A stretch of 64,000 nt of DNA from Azoarcus sp. KH32C (GCF_000349945.1 NC_020516.1:3348001-3412000); one strand, 5' to 3'; positions 51,394 to 61,078 are shown, counted from the first letter of the stretch. The notes: generated from the sequence alone by a model not told the origin. Made by a program: numbers and translations.

Positions 51394-52773
51394 TCAGCGC
51401 TCGCCGCGGCGACGCATTTCGTCAGGCGTGAAGTTCGCGGCCGTCACGCGACCGTCCTTCCCTGCCGTCAGATCCAGCACCTCGCCCTCGGCCGTCCAGT
51501 TGTCGACCACGTAACGGCGCGCCACCAGGTCATACATCTGCGTCTCGTACGTGATGCACGCGCTCACGTCGGGAGCCGCCCACACGCTGCCTTCCTGCAC
51601 GCGCCACAGGTTGCCCTTGGCGTCGTACATGTCCACCTGCAGCAACGCCCACGAATCCTCGTCGAAGTGGAAGACCCGCTTCGCGAAGGAATGCCGCTTG
51701 TCGCTCTTCACCGTCGCCTCGACGACCCACACTCGGTGGGGCTCGTAGCGCATGAGGTCGCGATTGACATACTCGGGTCCGAGCATGTCCTTGAACTTGT
51801 TCTTCTTGTCGATCAGCTTGTAGGAGTTGTACGGAACGAACATCTCCTTCTTGCCGACCAGCTTGTAGTCGTAGCGGTCGAGCGCGCCCGTGAACATATT
51901 GATCTGGTCGACGAAGTACAGGTTGTCGAAGCCGGCGATCGGATTGTCGTACGCGAAGGTCGGCGAGCGGCGCACACGGCGCTGGCCCGGGAAGTAGATC
52001 CACGCGTCTTGCGGCTTGTCGATGTAGGCGTGGATCAGGTAGCCCTCGCCTGCGCGGGACGGCGGCGTCAGCACGTCGTACAGCAGCTTCGACTCCACCC
52101 CGCCGACGTCGGCCGGCCCCGTCACCTTCGGGTCGTTGAACGGGTACAACTCGTACGACCACTGCTTGTTCTCGACGTAGCTGCCATCCTTTTCCGGCAT
52201 CAGCGCCGAAATCTGCGCCCGCCGCCCGAGGCCCGTGTAGCGCAGCTTGTAGTTCCACATCGCCTCGGCGCCGCTCTTCGGGATCGGGAACGGAATGCCC
52301 GCCCCGAACACCTGCTCGAGCTGCCATCCGTCCGCACCGATCTTCGCGGCGGTCGCGTTTTTCTTCGTCTGCGTCGCGACGAAATCCGGCACCGGACAGC
52401 TGCGGTGCGTCGGATACACATCCATCCGATAACCCTTGTACGCCTTGATCAACGCGATCTGCCCCGCGGACAGCTTGTCGGCGTACTTGTCGACGTTCGA
52501 CGCATCGATCGAGAACAACGGCTTGTCGTCCTTGAACGGATCGAGCCGCCCCGGCTTCCAGCCCGCGGGAGCCTGCGTCATTCCACCCTTCCATGCGGGA
52601 ATCGCCCCGTCCTTGCTGCCCTCGGCCTCCGCGCCGATCGGCGTCAGGGCCTTGCCCAATGCCGCCGCTTCGCTCTCCGACACCGCAGCCCCCGCCGCGG
52701 CGCTGCCGAGCACCGCGGCGACGGCCAGACAGATCAGGCCGAGGCGCGGCAAATTCCTTGTAGTAACGCTCAT
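51394..52773 (-). CDS. DUF1329 periplasmic/outer-membrane-associated protein
   Basis: A 459-residue secreted protein with the signal LGLICLAVAAVLGSAAAGA. DUF1329 proteins are thought to have a LolA-like lipid-binding fold, which is recalled, not tested. It is the first gene of the long minus-strand operon. TAGGAGAC lies before the ATG. Together with DUF1302, MMPL and YCF48-like proteins it would form an envelope-spanning transport unit. Confidence 0.87.
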   Translation of the reverse strand: MSVTTRNLPRLGLICLAVAAVLGSAAAGAAVSESEAAALGKALTPIGAEAEGSKDGAIPAWKGGMTQAPAGWKPGRLDPFKDDKPLFSIDASNVDKYADKLSAGQIALIKAYKGYRMDVYPTHRSCPVPDFVATQTKKNATAAKIGADGWQLEQVFGAGIPFPIPKSGAEAMWNYKLRYTGLGRRAQISALMPEKDGSYVENKQWSYELYPFNDPKVTGPADVGGVESKLLYDVLTPPSRAGEGYLIHAYIDKPQDAWIYFPGQRRVRRSPTFAYDNPIAGFDNLYFVDQINMFTGALDRYDYKLVGKKEMFVPYNSYKLIDKKNKFKDMLGPEYVNRDLMRYEPHRVWVVEATVKSDKRHSFAKRVFHFDEDSWALLQVDMYDAKGNLWRVQEGSVWAAPDVSACITYETQMYDLVARRYVVDNWTAEGEVLDLTAGKDGRVTAANFTPDEMRRRGER

Positions 52774-52887
52774 GTTCCCAGTCTCCTAACTCACGTAGTA
52801 GCTGCCAAAACCACCGCAGCCGCTGCCACACACTCCTGTGTAGTCATGCGTGCGGACCTCTTTGTGTCCTTTCATCGCATGAGTCGG

Positions 52888-52937
52888 ATTCTAGGAACGC
52901 TCCCCCGCTGACCGTTATCCGAAATCGGCAACGCCGA
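52888..52937 (-). promoter_or_regulatory. Candidate activator-dependent promoter of the 14-gene operon
   Basis: TAGAAT on the minus strand (52893-52888) is a good -10, but no -35 lies 17 bases upstream. TCGGC-AAC-GCCGA (52925-52937) is a perfect dyad about 45-55 bases ahead of the expected start, where an AraC-type activator would bind. Inference only. Confidence 0.3.
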
Positions 52938-53051
52938 CTCGATACACGCCCCCCCTGTCGCCGGACTGACTTTTGTATTAGTGTTAAAAAAGAAAAAGGC
53001 CCAAAACCACAATAATTTGTCGCTCATTCCGGTCAGGAGAGACCAACGGAA

Positions 53052-54095
53052 ATGAACACCTCGGCCCACCCCGCGCACGAAACCCCCGTGCCAGCCGCGG
53101 GGGATGACGCCTTCTCCGTCGTGCGCCTCGACACGCGCGACGCGGACGACCATGCGTCCTGCCTGCAGCACTGGAAGCAGCGCTACGACCAGCTGTCGGC
53201 CGGCAGCTTCAACGGTCGTTTCGACGAATACTGGTTCGGCGACATCCAAGTTTTCCGCGAACGGACCAACCAGGTCATCCATGAAGTGGGTTCGTCGTGG
53301 CAAGGCTCGCTGACCGTCGGCGTCCCGGTCGAAGTCGATGGAACCGGCTCCTTCTGCGGCACCCCCTGCGGCCAGGATTCGATCGTCACCCTGACCTCAG
53401 ACGACGAGCTCGACTATCGCACTCCGCGCCTGCATGACATCGTCGCGGTCACCACCGACACCCAATCCTTTCTGGATTACGCGATGCGCGTCGAACATCG
53501 CGATCTGTCAGCCGAAATCGGCAAGCAGCGGGTCATCGACGCGACACCGGAGCAAGCCGCCAACCTGCGCGGCTTCCTCCTGACGGTGCTCACGAGCCTC
53601 GAAGCGACCCCCGGACTGCTGCGTCACCACCAGATGCGCAAGGGTCTCGAACAAGCCATTTTCGGCAGCCTGATCGCCGCGATCACGCCCGCCGACGAAA
53701 GCGCTCGGAACACGCCGCACTCACGGGCGCGACAGCTCATCGTCGGCCGCGCCCGCGAATACATGAGCACGCACATCGACGAACCGATCACCGTCGCCGA
53801 TTTGTGCACCGAGCTGCAGGTTTCGCGCCGCACGCTGCAGTACAGCTTCCAGGACATCCTCAATCTCAATCCCGTCAGCTTCCTGCGCGCCATGCGCTTG
53901 AACGGGGTCCGCCGCGAACTCAAGCGCGCCAATCCGGGCACGAACCACGTCGCCGACATCGCCGCGCGCTGGGGCTTCTGGCACCTGTCGCACTTCGCGG
54001 CCGACTATAAGGCCATGTTCGGCGAACTGCCCTCGGACACCCTGCGACAGTCCGCCCGCATTCATCCGGCTTCCGGCTTCCCGGTCACCGTCTGA
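53052..54095 (+). CDS. AraC-family transcriptional regulator, probable qhp activator
   Basis: A 347-residue regulator with an N-terminal sensory domain (about 15-215) and a C-terminal AraC DNA-binding domain (about 235-335: ITVADLCTELQVSRRTLQYSFQDIL and the second helix VADIAARWGFWHLSHFAADYKAMFGELPS). It is divergent from the amine dehydrogenase operon across 278 bases. qhp clusters elsewhere are controlled by an AraC-type protein (QhpR), so this is its likely counterpart; the inducer would be an amine. Confidence 0.9.
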   Translation: MNTSAHPAHETPVPAAGDDAFSVVRLDTRDADDHASCLQHWKQRYDQLSAGSFNGRFDEYWFGDIQVFRERTNQVIHEVGSSWQGSLTVGVPVEVDGTGSFCGTPCGQDSIVTLTSDDELDYRTPRLHDIVAVTTDTQSFLDYAMRVEHRDLSAEIGKQRVIDATPEQAANLRGFLLTVLTSLEATPGLLRHHQMRKGLEQAIFGSLIAAITPADESARNTPHSRARQLIVGRAREYMSTHIDEPITVADLCTELQVSRRTLQYSFQDILNLNPVSFLRAMRLNGVRRELKRANPGTNHVADIAARWGFWHLSHFAADYKAMFGELPSDTLRQSARIHPASGFPVTV

Positions 54096-54117
54096 GGCAC
54101 TCAGCCGGGCTGGCGAT

Positions 54118-56136
54118 TCAGGAAACCCTGAATCGCGCCACGTCGCCCTGCAGGCTCTCGGCCAGCTCTTCCAAGCGATTAGCCGTGTGCAGGCTGCCTG
54201 CGGCCGATGAAGTGTTCTCCTCGGCCATCCTGGCAATTGTTTCCACGTTCCGCGCGATCTCGGTCGACGCGGAACTCTGCTCGCGCAAGGCCTCCGAGAT
54301 CTCCGCCACGGTATCCACCACCCGTCCGGCCTCCTCGCGAATCAGCGCCATCGCCTTGCCCGCCTGCTGCGCCCTCTCGACACCCTCGTTCACGCGCACG
54401 ACGCCATGGTTCATGCTTTGTACAGCAGCGCGGGCGCCTTGCTGAATCGCCCCCACCATCCCGGCGATTTCTTGCGTCGAATGCGTCGTCCGCTCGGCGA
54501 GCTTGCGCACCTCGTCCGCGACCACTGCAAATCCCCGCCCCTGTTCGCCCGCGCGCGCGGCCTCGATCGCCGCGTTCAGCGCAAGGAGGTTGGTCTGATC
54601 CGCAATTTCCTTGATTACGCCGACAATTGCAGATATCTGCTCCGAACTCTGTCCAAGCTCCTCGATGGTACGTGCGGACCCCGAAACCGACTCCGCAATA
54701 TCGCCGATCTCCCGAATCACGGATTCGACGATCTCCCCGCCTTCGCCCGACAGCCGGCCCGACTTGCGCGCCAATTCGTTCGCGTTGCCGGCATTGGTCG
54801 CGATGTGATCGATGCCCACCGTCATCTCCTCCACCGCCGCCGCCATGCTGGACGCCGCCTCGCTCTGCCTTTGCGAGGCCGTGTCGACCTGCCGTGCCGA
54901 ATCCAGCATGCCCCGCGCAGCCTCGGCCAGTTCGCCGGAATTGCGCTGAATCGAAGCGATGAGCCGTCCCATCGTCGCCGCCATCTCGTTGAAACTCCTG
55001 CTCACCATGCCGAGCTCGTCGCGCGCCTGGACGTCGACGCGCGCCGTCAGATCTCCTGCCGCGAGCCGTGCGCTCTCGTTGGACAGCCTGGTCACCCCGC
55101 CGATGATCGAAACATAGCTCCCGACCGACAGGTAGCCGATCACCGCCAGCACGACGAGCAACACGCCGATGTTGAAGTACAGGATGCGCGAGGCATGAGC
55201 GATACGATCGTTCAGCACTTCGTCCAGCGTCGGCAGCATGATCTCGTACGCCTGCTCGTAGCCCACGGTCATCGCGCCGGTCGCAAGGTCCAAATACGAG
55301 CTCGACAAGGTGACGAAGAAGTCGCCGCCCAGAATTTCCTGCACCACGCGCAACACTTCCTCGAGCCGCGTTTCGAACCCGTTCAGCGACGTCTCCAGCC
55401 GATCCTTCAGGTCCGGCCTCTGCGCCGAGATCTTGGCTACGTTAACTTTCAGGTCACGCAAAGCCGCGCGCACCTCGTTCGTCAGCACGAACAGCTCGGT
55501 ACGTGCCGCGTCGTCCATGCTGCCGCGCGCCAGCACCGCCGCCCCCTTCGCACGCAAACGCCCCAGCCGCTCCAGCACGAAGGGGGTACGCACCACCGCC
55601 GTCGCCATCAGGTAATAGCTCTCCGCCTCAGGATCGAACGTCAGTCCATACCTGTCCGACAGCACGATCTGGTAGCTCAGCAGCGCATCGACCAGGCGTG
55701 TGTGAGCGCTCGTGTTCTCGGGCTGGCTCCAGCTCAGCCCGTCGCGCTGCAGCGTCCCCCACTGCGCCCGCACATCCTTCCACGCCGGATCTGTGCGGTC
55801 CGCCTCGGGCAAGGCCTTGTCGAGCACCGCGAATGCCTCGTCGACCGCCTTTTCGGTCTCCTTGCGGCGATCGGACATTGCCGTCAGCCCACCCAGCAAT
55901 GCCGCGGACAAGCCGCGATGCTGCTGCACGAGCTCCACCGTCTTAAGCAGCGGGCGCGCCAGGCCCGACGCAACCAACTCGCTGCGCGAACGCTCGATGG
56001 TCGTATTGAGCTGGTTCGCCAGCGTCACCATCAGAACCACGAAGGCGGCGAAGATGATCGAACCGATCAATCCGAATTTTGCCCGATAGGACAGCCGGTT
56101 CATTATCGCCACCGCGGGCAGGAACAATCCTTTCAT
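54118..56136 (-). CDS. Methyl-accepting chemotaxis protein
   Basis: A 672-residue chemoreceptor. Transmembrane helices at about 17-38 and 305-325 enclose a helical periplasmic sensor of the NIT-like type (with QQHRGLSAALLGG). A HAMP domain (about 326-380) and the signalling domain with the hairpin tip EIADQTNLLALNAAIEAARAGEQGRGFAVVADEVR follow. The start is the ATG at 56136 just after GGAG; earlier in-frame ATGs overlap that site. It lacks a C-terminal CheR-binding pentapeptide. The ligand is unknown; a nitrate or nitrite sensor is possible from the domain type. Confidence 0.92.
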   Translation of the reverse strand: MKGLFLPAVAIMNRLSYRAKFGLIGSIIFAAFVVLMVTLANQLNTTIERSRSELVASGLARPLLKTVELVQQHRGLSAALLGGLTAMSDRRKETEKAVDEAFAVLDKALPEADRTDPAWKDVRAQWGTLQRDGLSWSQPENTSAHTRLVDALLSYQIVLSDRYGLTFDPEAESYYLMATAVVRTPFVLERLGRLRAKGAAVLARGSMDDAARTELFVLTNEVRAALRDLKVNVAKISAQRPDLKDRLETSLNGFETRLEEVLRVVQEILGGDFFVTLSSSYLDLATGAMTVGYEQAYEIMLPTLDEVLNDRIAHASRILYFNIGVLLVVLAVIGYLSVGSYVSIIGGVTRLSNESARLAAGDLTARVDVQARDELGMVSRSFNEMAATMGRLIASIQRNSGELAEAARGMLDSARQVDTASQRQSEAASSMAAAVEEMTVGIDHIATNAGNANELARKSGRLSGEGGEIVESVIREIGDIAESVSGSARTIEELGQSSEQISAIVGVIKEIADQTNLLALNAAIEAARAGEQGRGFAVVADEVRKLAERTTHSTQEIAGMVGAIQQGARAAVQSMNHGVVRVNEGVERAQQAGKAMALIREEAGRVVDTVAEISEALREQSSASTEIARNVETIARMAEENTSSAAGSLHTANRLEELAESLQGDVARFRVS

Positions 56137-56407
56137 AAGAGCCTCCATGGGCCGCCTCTCTCTGTGTTTTTTGGGGGAAGGAATGATGGCCGAAATGGTC
56201 GTCGGCGTCAGTCGCTCCACAGCACCCTACACGAAGAATAGTACAAAGGCCTTCGGATATTATTCCCATGGGATAAATCAAGAAACCGCCAGCCGGACCG
56301 GGTTCACGACCTCAGCGCCATGTGCCGCTCCCGAAATGCTAGTATTCCTGGTCCGCCACTCTGCGCATCAGCGTTTGGCCCGAGCCTCACCCCCACACAG
56401 CGACAAC

Positions 56408-57670
56408 ATGCTCTTCAATTCCGTCAACGAGCACTGCCTCAACAGCATCGTGGAACTCTCCGAGACCCGCACCGTCGAGGCCTCGGAAGACATCTACGAC
56501 GAGCGCGGCATGAAGCTCTGGGCGAAGGGCAAGCCCGTTTCGGCCGAGCTCCAGGAAAAGCTGTTGCGCCGCAAGCTCGCTAAGCCGCTCGAGGCAACCC
56601 TCGCGGTCGACGGCGCAGTGGCGTTCGGCGACGTCGTCGGCGCTTGCCGCGCCCGGCTCGACGAAAACCCGCTATTCCGCCGCATCGTGAATCGCGATGC
56701 CATCTCCCTGATCAACAGCATGCGCAACACGGCGCTCCCGCAGCCGCTGCGCCTGCTGCTCACCTCGGCACACGCCAAGGGCAGCAACGCCTTCAAGCAC
56801 GCCATCGGGACGATCCTGGTGAGTGCCGGCATCGCGGCACGGCTCTCGGTGAGCGAGCACGAGGCGCAGCACCTGCTGATGGCCGCGCTGCTGCATGACC
56901 TGGGGGAGATGTACATCAACCCCGATTACCTGCGCGACAGCTACCGCTTGCCGCCGGCAGAATGGAAGCACGTCGCCAGCCACCCGCGCATCGGGCAGTT
57001 GCTGATCGCCGAGCTCACGACGCTGCCCGCGATCGTCGGCCAGTGCGTCGCCCAGCACCACGAACGGCTCGACGGCAGCGGCTACCCCAATCAGCTCGAG
57101 CGCAGCAAGCACCACCGCCTCGGCAGCTGGCTTGCCGTCGCCGACTCCGTTGCAGCGATCCTGTCGCGCGGCGACGCGGGTGCACCGCTGCGTGCCGCGC
57201 TGGCGCTGCGCATCGTGCCCGAGGAATTCGACCACGACGCCGTTGCCGTCATCACCCAGGCACTGCGCCACGGCGACGACAGTTTCGGCACACCGGCCGA
57301 CGGCGGCTTCGTCGCAGGGGTCAAGGCCAGCATGGGACGCGTCATTACCACGATCCGCCGCGCCGAATCGCTCCGGGCCACGGCCGCAACCCCCTTCCTG
57401 CGCCAGACTGCGGAAAGCGCGCTGCTGCTTCTCTACAACCTCGACAAGTCGCTACGCTCCACCGGCGTCGTCGAAGCAGCCACGTTGGGCGCCGACGTCC
57501 TCGACGCCGAAGTCGTCGCCGAGATCAACCTGGTGGTCCGCGAGGTCGACTGGCGCATGCGCAACCTCGCCCGCAACCTGCACCTGCGTGCGGAAGCCCA
57601 CGACGACAAGAACTGCCTGCAGCAACTGTCTCCGCTGATCGGCACACTCGACGGCACCGCGCCAAGCTAG
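56408..57670 (+). CDS. HD-GYP-type protein with variant HDxGE motif
   Basis: A 420-residue protein with an N-terminal region of about 120 residues of unknown type and an HD-GYP domain (about 125-300). The metal pair is His163-Asp164 but reads HDLGE instead of the usual HDxGK, and GYP is at 225-227 in HHERLDGSGYP. A helical C-terminal tail follows. It may be a weak or non-catalytic cyclic di-GMP sensor. The start at 56408 is the first ATG with sensible sequence; the ribosome site is weak. It is followed by an HDOD gene on the same strand. Confidence 0.83.
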   Translation: MLFNSVNEHCLNSIVELSETRTVEASEDIYDERGMKLWAKGKPVSAELQEKLLRRKLAKPLEATLAVDGAVAFGDVVGACRARLDENPLFRRIVNRDAISLINSMRNTALPQPLRLLLTSAHAKGSNAFKHAIGTILVSAGIAARLSVSEHEAQHLLMAALLHDLGEMYINPDYLRDSYRLPPAEWKHVASHPRIGQLLIAELTTLPAIVGQCVAQHHERLDGSGYPNQLERSKHHRLGSWLAVADSVAAILSRGDAGAPLRAALALRIVPEEFDHDAVAVITQALRHGDDSFGTPADGGFVAGVKASMGRVITTIRRAESLRATAATPFLRQTAESALLLLYNLDKSLRSTGVVEAATLGADVLDAEVVAEINLVVREVDWRMRNLARNLHLRAEAHDDKNCLQQLSPLIGTLDGTAPS

Positions 57671-57732
57671 TCCGCCCCCTGCCCGGGCGGATGCGGGCTA
57701 AACTGTGACAGTGACATCCAGCGGAGATCGAC

Positions 57733-58593
57733 ATGCAGGAATTCGAATCCCAAGCGCAGGCATTCGCTGACCGGATCGAAGCTGAGCTCAACGATGGGCA
57801 ACTCAGCTTTCCGACGTCGCTCGACATCTCCCTCCGCGTCAAACGACTCGCCGACAACCCTGATTCGTCGCTCGAGCAGATCGCGGCCGTCGTCAGGACC
57901 GAGCCTGTGCTGAGTGCCAAGGTCGTCCGCATGGCCAACGCGGTCGCGCTCAACCCGTACGGCTCGCCGATCACCAACGTCACCGATGCCGTTCAGCGCA
58001 TCGGGCTCGCGTCCCTGCGCTGCCTCGCCTTCGCCGTCGCCGCCGAGCAACTCGCGCAGGACCACCGCTCTTCGAAGATGCGCGCGATCGCGTCCGGACT
58101 GTGGATGCATTCCGTGGACGTCGCCTCGTGGGCCTATGCGTTCGCGCACGAACTCAAGGTCGGCAGCCCGGATACAGCGATGTTCGCCGGCATGATGGTC
58201 GACATCGGGGAATTCCTCCTCGTGGCGCGGGCCGCCGACTACCCGGCACTCGAACACGACACGACGCGATTCGCCGAGTTCGTATCGGCCTGGAACGAAC
58301 CGGTCGGCCGCGCGATCCTCGAAACCTTCGAACTTCCCGAATCGATCATCGACGCCTTCAACTACGACGACCCCTACGGCGGTTCGTGGCCGCCGAAGGA
58401 TCTGTCGGACGTACTGTTCGTCGCCTCCCTGTCGGCGGAAATTCCCAACCCCTTCGACAAGTTGCTCGGAACCGACCGCCGCTTCGCCGTCACCGACACT
58501 GCGCCCGATGGCATCGCCAAGGAAGAACTGAGCGCCCTGCTCGATACCGCACGCAGCGCTCACCACGTGATCCTGAGCGCGATCAGCAATTGA
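57733..58593 (+). CDS. HDOD-domain signalling protein
   Basis: A 286-residue protein made mostly of one HDOD domain (about 25-215; VVRTEPVLSAKVVRMANAVALNP and VTDAVQRIGLASLRCLAF are typical). HDOD domains lack HD phosphohydrolase catalysis and act in signalling, motility or stress control. GGAG precedes the ATG. It is close behind the HD-GYP gene, and another HDOD gene lies at 61964. Confidence 0.9.
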   Translation: MQEFESQAQAFADRIEAELNDGQLSFPTSLDISLRVKRLADNPDSSLEQIAAVVRTEPVLSAKVVRMANAVALNPYGSPITNVTDAVQRIGLASLRCLAFAVAAEQLAQDHRSSKMRAIASGLWMHSVDVASWAYAFAHELKVGSPDTAMFAGMMVDIGEFLLVARAADYPALEHDTTRFAEFVSAWNEPVGRAILETFELPESIIDAFNYDDPYGGSWPPKDLSDVLFVASLSAEIPNPFDKLLGTDRRFAVTDTAPDGIAKEELSALLDTARSAHHVILSAISN

Positions 58594-58720
58594 GACGACG
58601 TCGCCATCCCATACTCCCGCGCGCGGCGCCGCAACAAGTTGTCATCTCCCGGCGCCCGCGCATAACATACTGCGGTCCAGCACCGAACCGGTGCCCACCT
58701 CAAACTCCTTTAGGTAAGCG

Positions 58721-58936
58721 ATGAGCGAGGACTCCTTCGACGACGTCACCAGCCTGCAGATCCGGCTCACCGAACTTCGGACCGAGCATCGCGATCTCGA
58801 CGACGCCATTTCGCGGCTCCAGGGCTCCCCGCAGGAAGACGAACTCCTCCTGCGCCGCCTGAAGAAGCGCAAGCTCGCGCTCAAGGACCGCATCACGGTC
58901 ATCGAGCACATGCTCGAACCCGACGAATTCGCCTGA
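58721..58936 (+). CDS. DUF465 (YdcH-like) small coiled-coil protein
   Basis: A 71-residue helical protein with the DUF465 pattern LRTEHRDLDDAISRLQ and RLKKRKLALKDRI. Function unknown; it is common in proteobacteria. It lies 23 bases before the metY gene on the same strand and may be cotranscribed with it. Confidence 0.88.
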   Translation: MSEDSFDDVTSLQIRLTELRTEHRDLDDAISRLQGSPQEDELLLRRLKKRKLALKDRITVIEHMLEPDEFA

Positions 58937-58959
58937 AACCGACACCCGACAACGACCCG

Positions 58960-60264
58960 ATGACCCAGCCCAGGACCGCCGGCCCCGAGACGCTCGCCCT
59001 GCACGCAGGACAATCCCCCGACCCCCATTTCGGCGCCCGCGCGGCACCGATCTACTTCACGACGAGCTACGTCTTCGCGGACGCCGACCAGGCTGCGGCG
59101 CTCTTCAACCAGGAACGTCCGGGCCACGTCTATACGCGCATCTCGAACCCGACCAACGCGATGCTCGAAGAGCGCGTCGCGGCACTCGAAGGTGGAGTCG
59201 GCGCGGTCGCCGTGGCGAGCGGCCAGGCGGCACTGCACCTTGCGATCACCACGCTGATGGGCGCCGGCGGGCACATCGTCGCGTCGCGCGCGCTCTATGG
59301 CGGGTCGCACAATCTGCTGGCCTACACGCTGCCTCGATTCGGCATCCACACGACCTTCGTCGATCCGCACGACACCGCAGCCTGGCGCGCCGCCGTCCGG
59401 CCCGAAACACGCCTCTTCTTCGGTGAATCGCTCGGCAACCCCGGCCTCGACGTGCTCGACATCCCGGCCGTCGCCGACATCGCGCATGAGCACCGCGTGC
59501 CGCTGCTCGTCGACGCCACCCTCGTGACGCCCTGCCTGCAGCGCCCCTTCGATCTCGGCGCCGATCTCGTCATGCATTCCGCGACGAAATTCCTCGGCGG
59601 ACACGGCGTCGCCGTCGGCGGCCTGCTCGTCGATGGCGGCCGCTTCGACTGGGAAGCATCGGGCCTCTTCCCGACGCTGACCGAGCCCTACGCCGGCTTC
59701 CACGGCATGGACTTCGCCGAGGAATCGCCCATCGCCGCCTTCCTGCTGCGCGCCCGTCGCGAAGGTCTGCGCGACTTCGGCGCCTGCCTGTCGCCGATGA
59801 ACGCCTTCCAGATCCTCCAAGGCATCGAGACCCTGCCGCTGCGCATGCGCGCGCATGTCGCCAACGCCCGCACCGTGGCCGAACACCTCGCACAGCACCC
59901 GCTCGTCGAACGCGTCGCCTACCCGGGTCTGGCCAGCCACCCCGACCACGAACTCGCCGCCCGCCTGCTTCCGGAAGGCGCCGGCTCCGTGCTGTCCTTC
60001 GAACTCAAGGGCGGCCGCGCGGCGGGGCGCGCCTTCATCGAAGCCCTGCGCGTGTTCTCCCACCTCGCGAACGTCGGCGACGCGAAGTCGCTCGTGATCC
60101 ACCCCGCCAGTACCACCCACTTCCGCATGTCTGCGGAAGACCTGCGTGCGGCGGGCATCGGCGAAGGCACGGTCCGACTGTCAGTGGGCCTGGAAAACGG
60201 CATCGACCTGATCGAAGACCTCAACCGCGGCCTTTACGCCGCCGGCCGTGCCGTTCAAGGGTGA
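58960..60264 (+). CDS. metY: O-acetylhomoserine / O-succinylhomoserine sulfhydrylase (MetY/MetZ type)
   Basis: A pyridoxal-phosphate enzyme of the Cys/Met metabolism family, 434 residues. The Schiff-base lysine is Lys210 in HSATKFLGGHG, with the PLP contacts SGQAALHLA and the substrate region VYTRISNPTNAMLEERVAALEG. It adds sulfide to an activated homoserine to form homocysteine in methionine synthesis. Whether it prefers acetyl or succinyl esters cannot be read from sequence. No strong ribosome site is visible. Confidence 0.85.
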   Translation: MTQPRTAGPETLALHAGQSPDPHFGARAAPIYFTTSYVFADADQAAALFNQERPGHVYTRISNPTNAMLEERVAALEGGVGAVAVASGQAALHLAITTLMGAGGHIVASRALYGGSHNLLAYTLPRFGIHTTFVDPHDTAAWRAAVRPETRLFFGESLGNPGLDVLDIPAVADIAHEHRVPLLVDATLVTPCLQRPFDLGADLVMHSATKFLGGHGVAVGGLLVDGGRFDWEASGLFPTLTEPYAGFHGMDFAEESPIAAFLLRARREGLRDFGACLSPMNAFQILQGIETLPLRMRAHVANARTVAEHLAQHPLVERVAYPGLASHPDHELAARLLPEGAGSVLSFELKGGRAAGRAFIEALRVFSHLANVGDAKSLVIHPASTTHFRMSAEDLRAAGIGEGTVRLSVGLENGIDLIEDLNRGLYAAGRAVQG

Positions 60265-60268
60265 TGCG

Positions 60269-61078
60269 ATGGAATTGACTCTCGACAACACCCCGATCTT
60301 CGCCTACACGGGCGGCAAGCCCTTCGATCGCCGCCTGCCCGTCGTCGTCCTGATCCACGGTGCCGGCCACGACCACAGCGTGTGGAACTACCAGGCCCGC
60401 AAGCTCGCCCATCACGGCTACGCCGTCCTCGCCCCGGACCTGCCGGGACACGGACGCTCCGGCGGTGCCCCCCTGGCCGGCATCGAAGCGCTCGCAAGCT
60501 GGATCGAAACCCTCCTCGACGCGGTCGGGGCCCCCCAGGCCGCCCTCGCCGGCCACAGCATGGGCTCCCTCGTGGCGCTGCAAGCCGCCGCACAACTGCA
60601 ATCGCGCGCAACAAAGCTGCTGTTGATCGGCTGCGTCGCGCCGATGCCGGTCGCCGCACCGCTCCTCGAAGCGGCACGCCACGATCGCAGGACCGCGCAC
60701 CTGATGATCAACCAGTGGTCCTACACGCCGACCTCGCAGCTCGGCGAAAGCCCGGTTCCGGGCGTCTCGCTCACCGGGCTCAATATACGGCTGATGGAGC
60801 GCCAGCGCGAAGGCGTCCTTGCGACCGATCTCGCCGCCTGCAACGCCTACCAGAACGGGCTGGAAGCGGCTCGCAGCATTCGTGTCCCGACGGCACTGAT
60901 CTGCGCCGAGCGCGACCAGATGACTCCCCGCAAGGCAATAACACCACTACAAGAAGCATTAATTGACACGCCTTCCGGCGCGCATATGATTAGTATCAAA
61001 GGTGCAGGCCACGCCATGATGGCCGAAGCGCCGGATGCGGTGAGCGACGCGATTCGCGGCTTCCTCGAACGCGCATGA
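60269..61078 (+). CDS. Alpha/beta-fold hydrolase
   Basis: A 269-residue hydrolase with the nucleophile Ser97 in GHSMGS, an oxyanion region LIHGAGHDHSVW and the catalytic His at about 248 in GAGHAMM. Homologues include esterases and MhpC-like C-C bond hydrolases. It begins four bases after the metY stop, so the two are coupled. An acyl-homoserine related role is possible from context but unproven. Confidence 0.85.
   Translation: MELTLDNTPIFAYTGGKPFDRRLPVVVLIHGAGHDHSVWNYQARKLAHHGYAVLAPDLPGHGRSGGAPLAGIEALASWIETLLDAVGAPQAALAGHSMGSLVALQAAAQLQSRATKLLLIGCVAPMPVAAPLLEAARHDRRTAHLMINQWSYTPTSQLGESPVPGVSLTGLNIRLMERQREGVLATDLAACNAYQNGLEAARSIRVPTALICAERDQMTPRKAITPLQEALIDTPSGAHMISIKGAGHAMMAEAPDAVSDAIRGFLERA

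Noticed and set aside
52774..53051. A sigma-54 promoter ahead of the amine dehydrogenase operon
   Set aside because: No GG-N10-GC arrangement close to TGGCAC-N5-TTGC was found on the minus strand.
56264..56273. TCCCATGGGA palindrome upstream of the chemoreceptor gene
   Set aside because: It is a single 10-base dyad with imperfect flanks and no partner copy; a sigma-28 promoter was also looked for and not found. Too little to call an operator.
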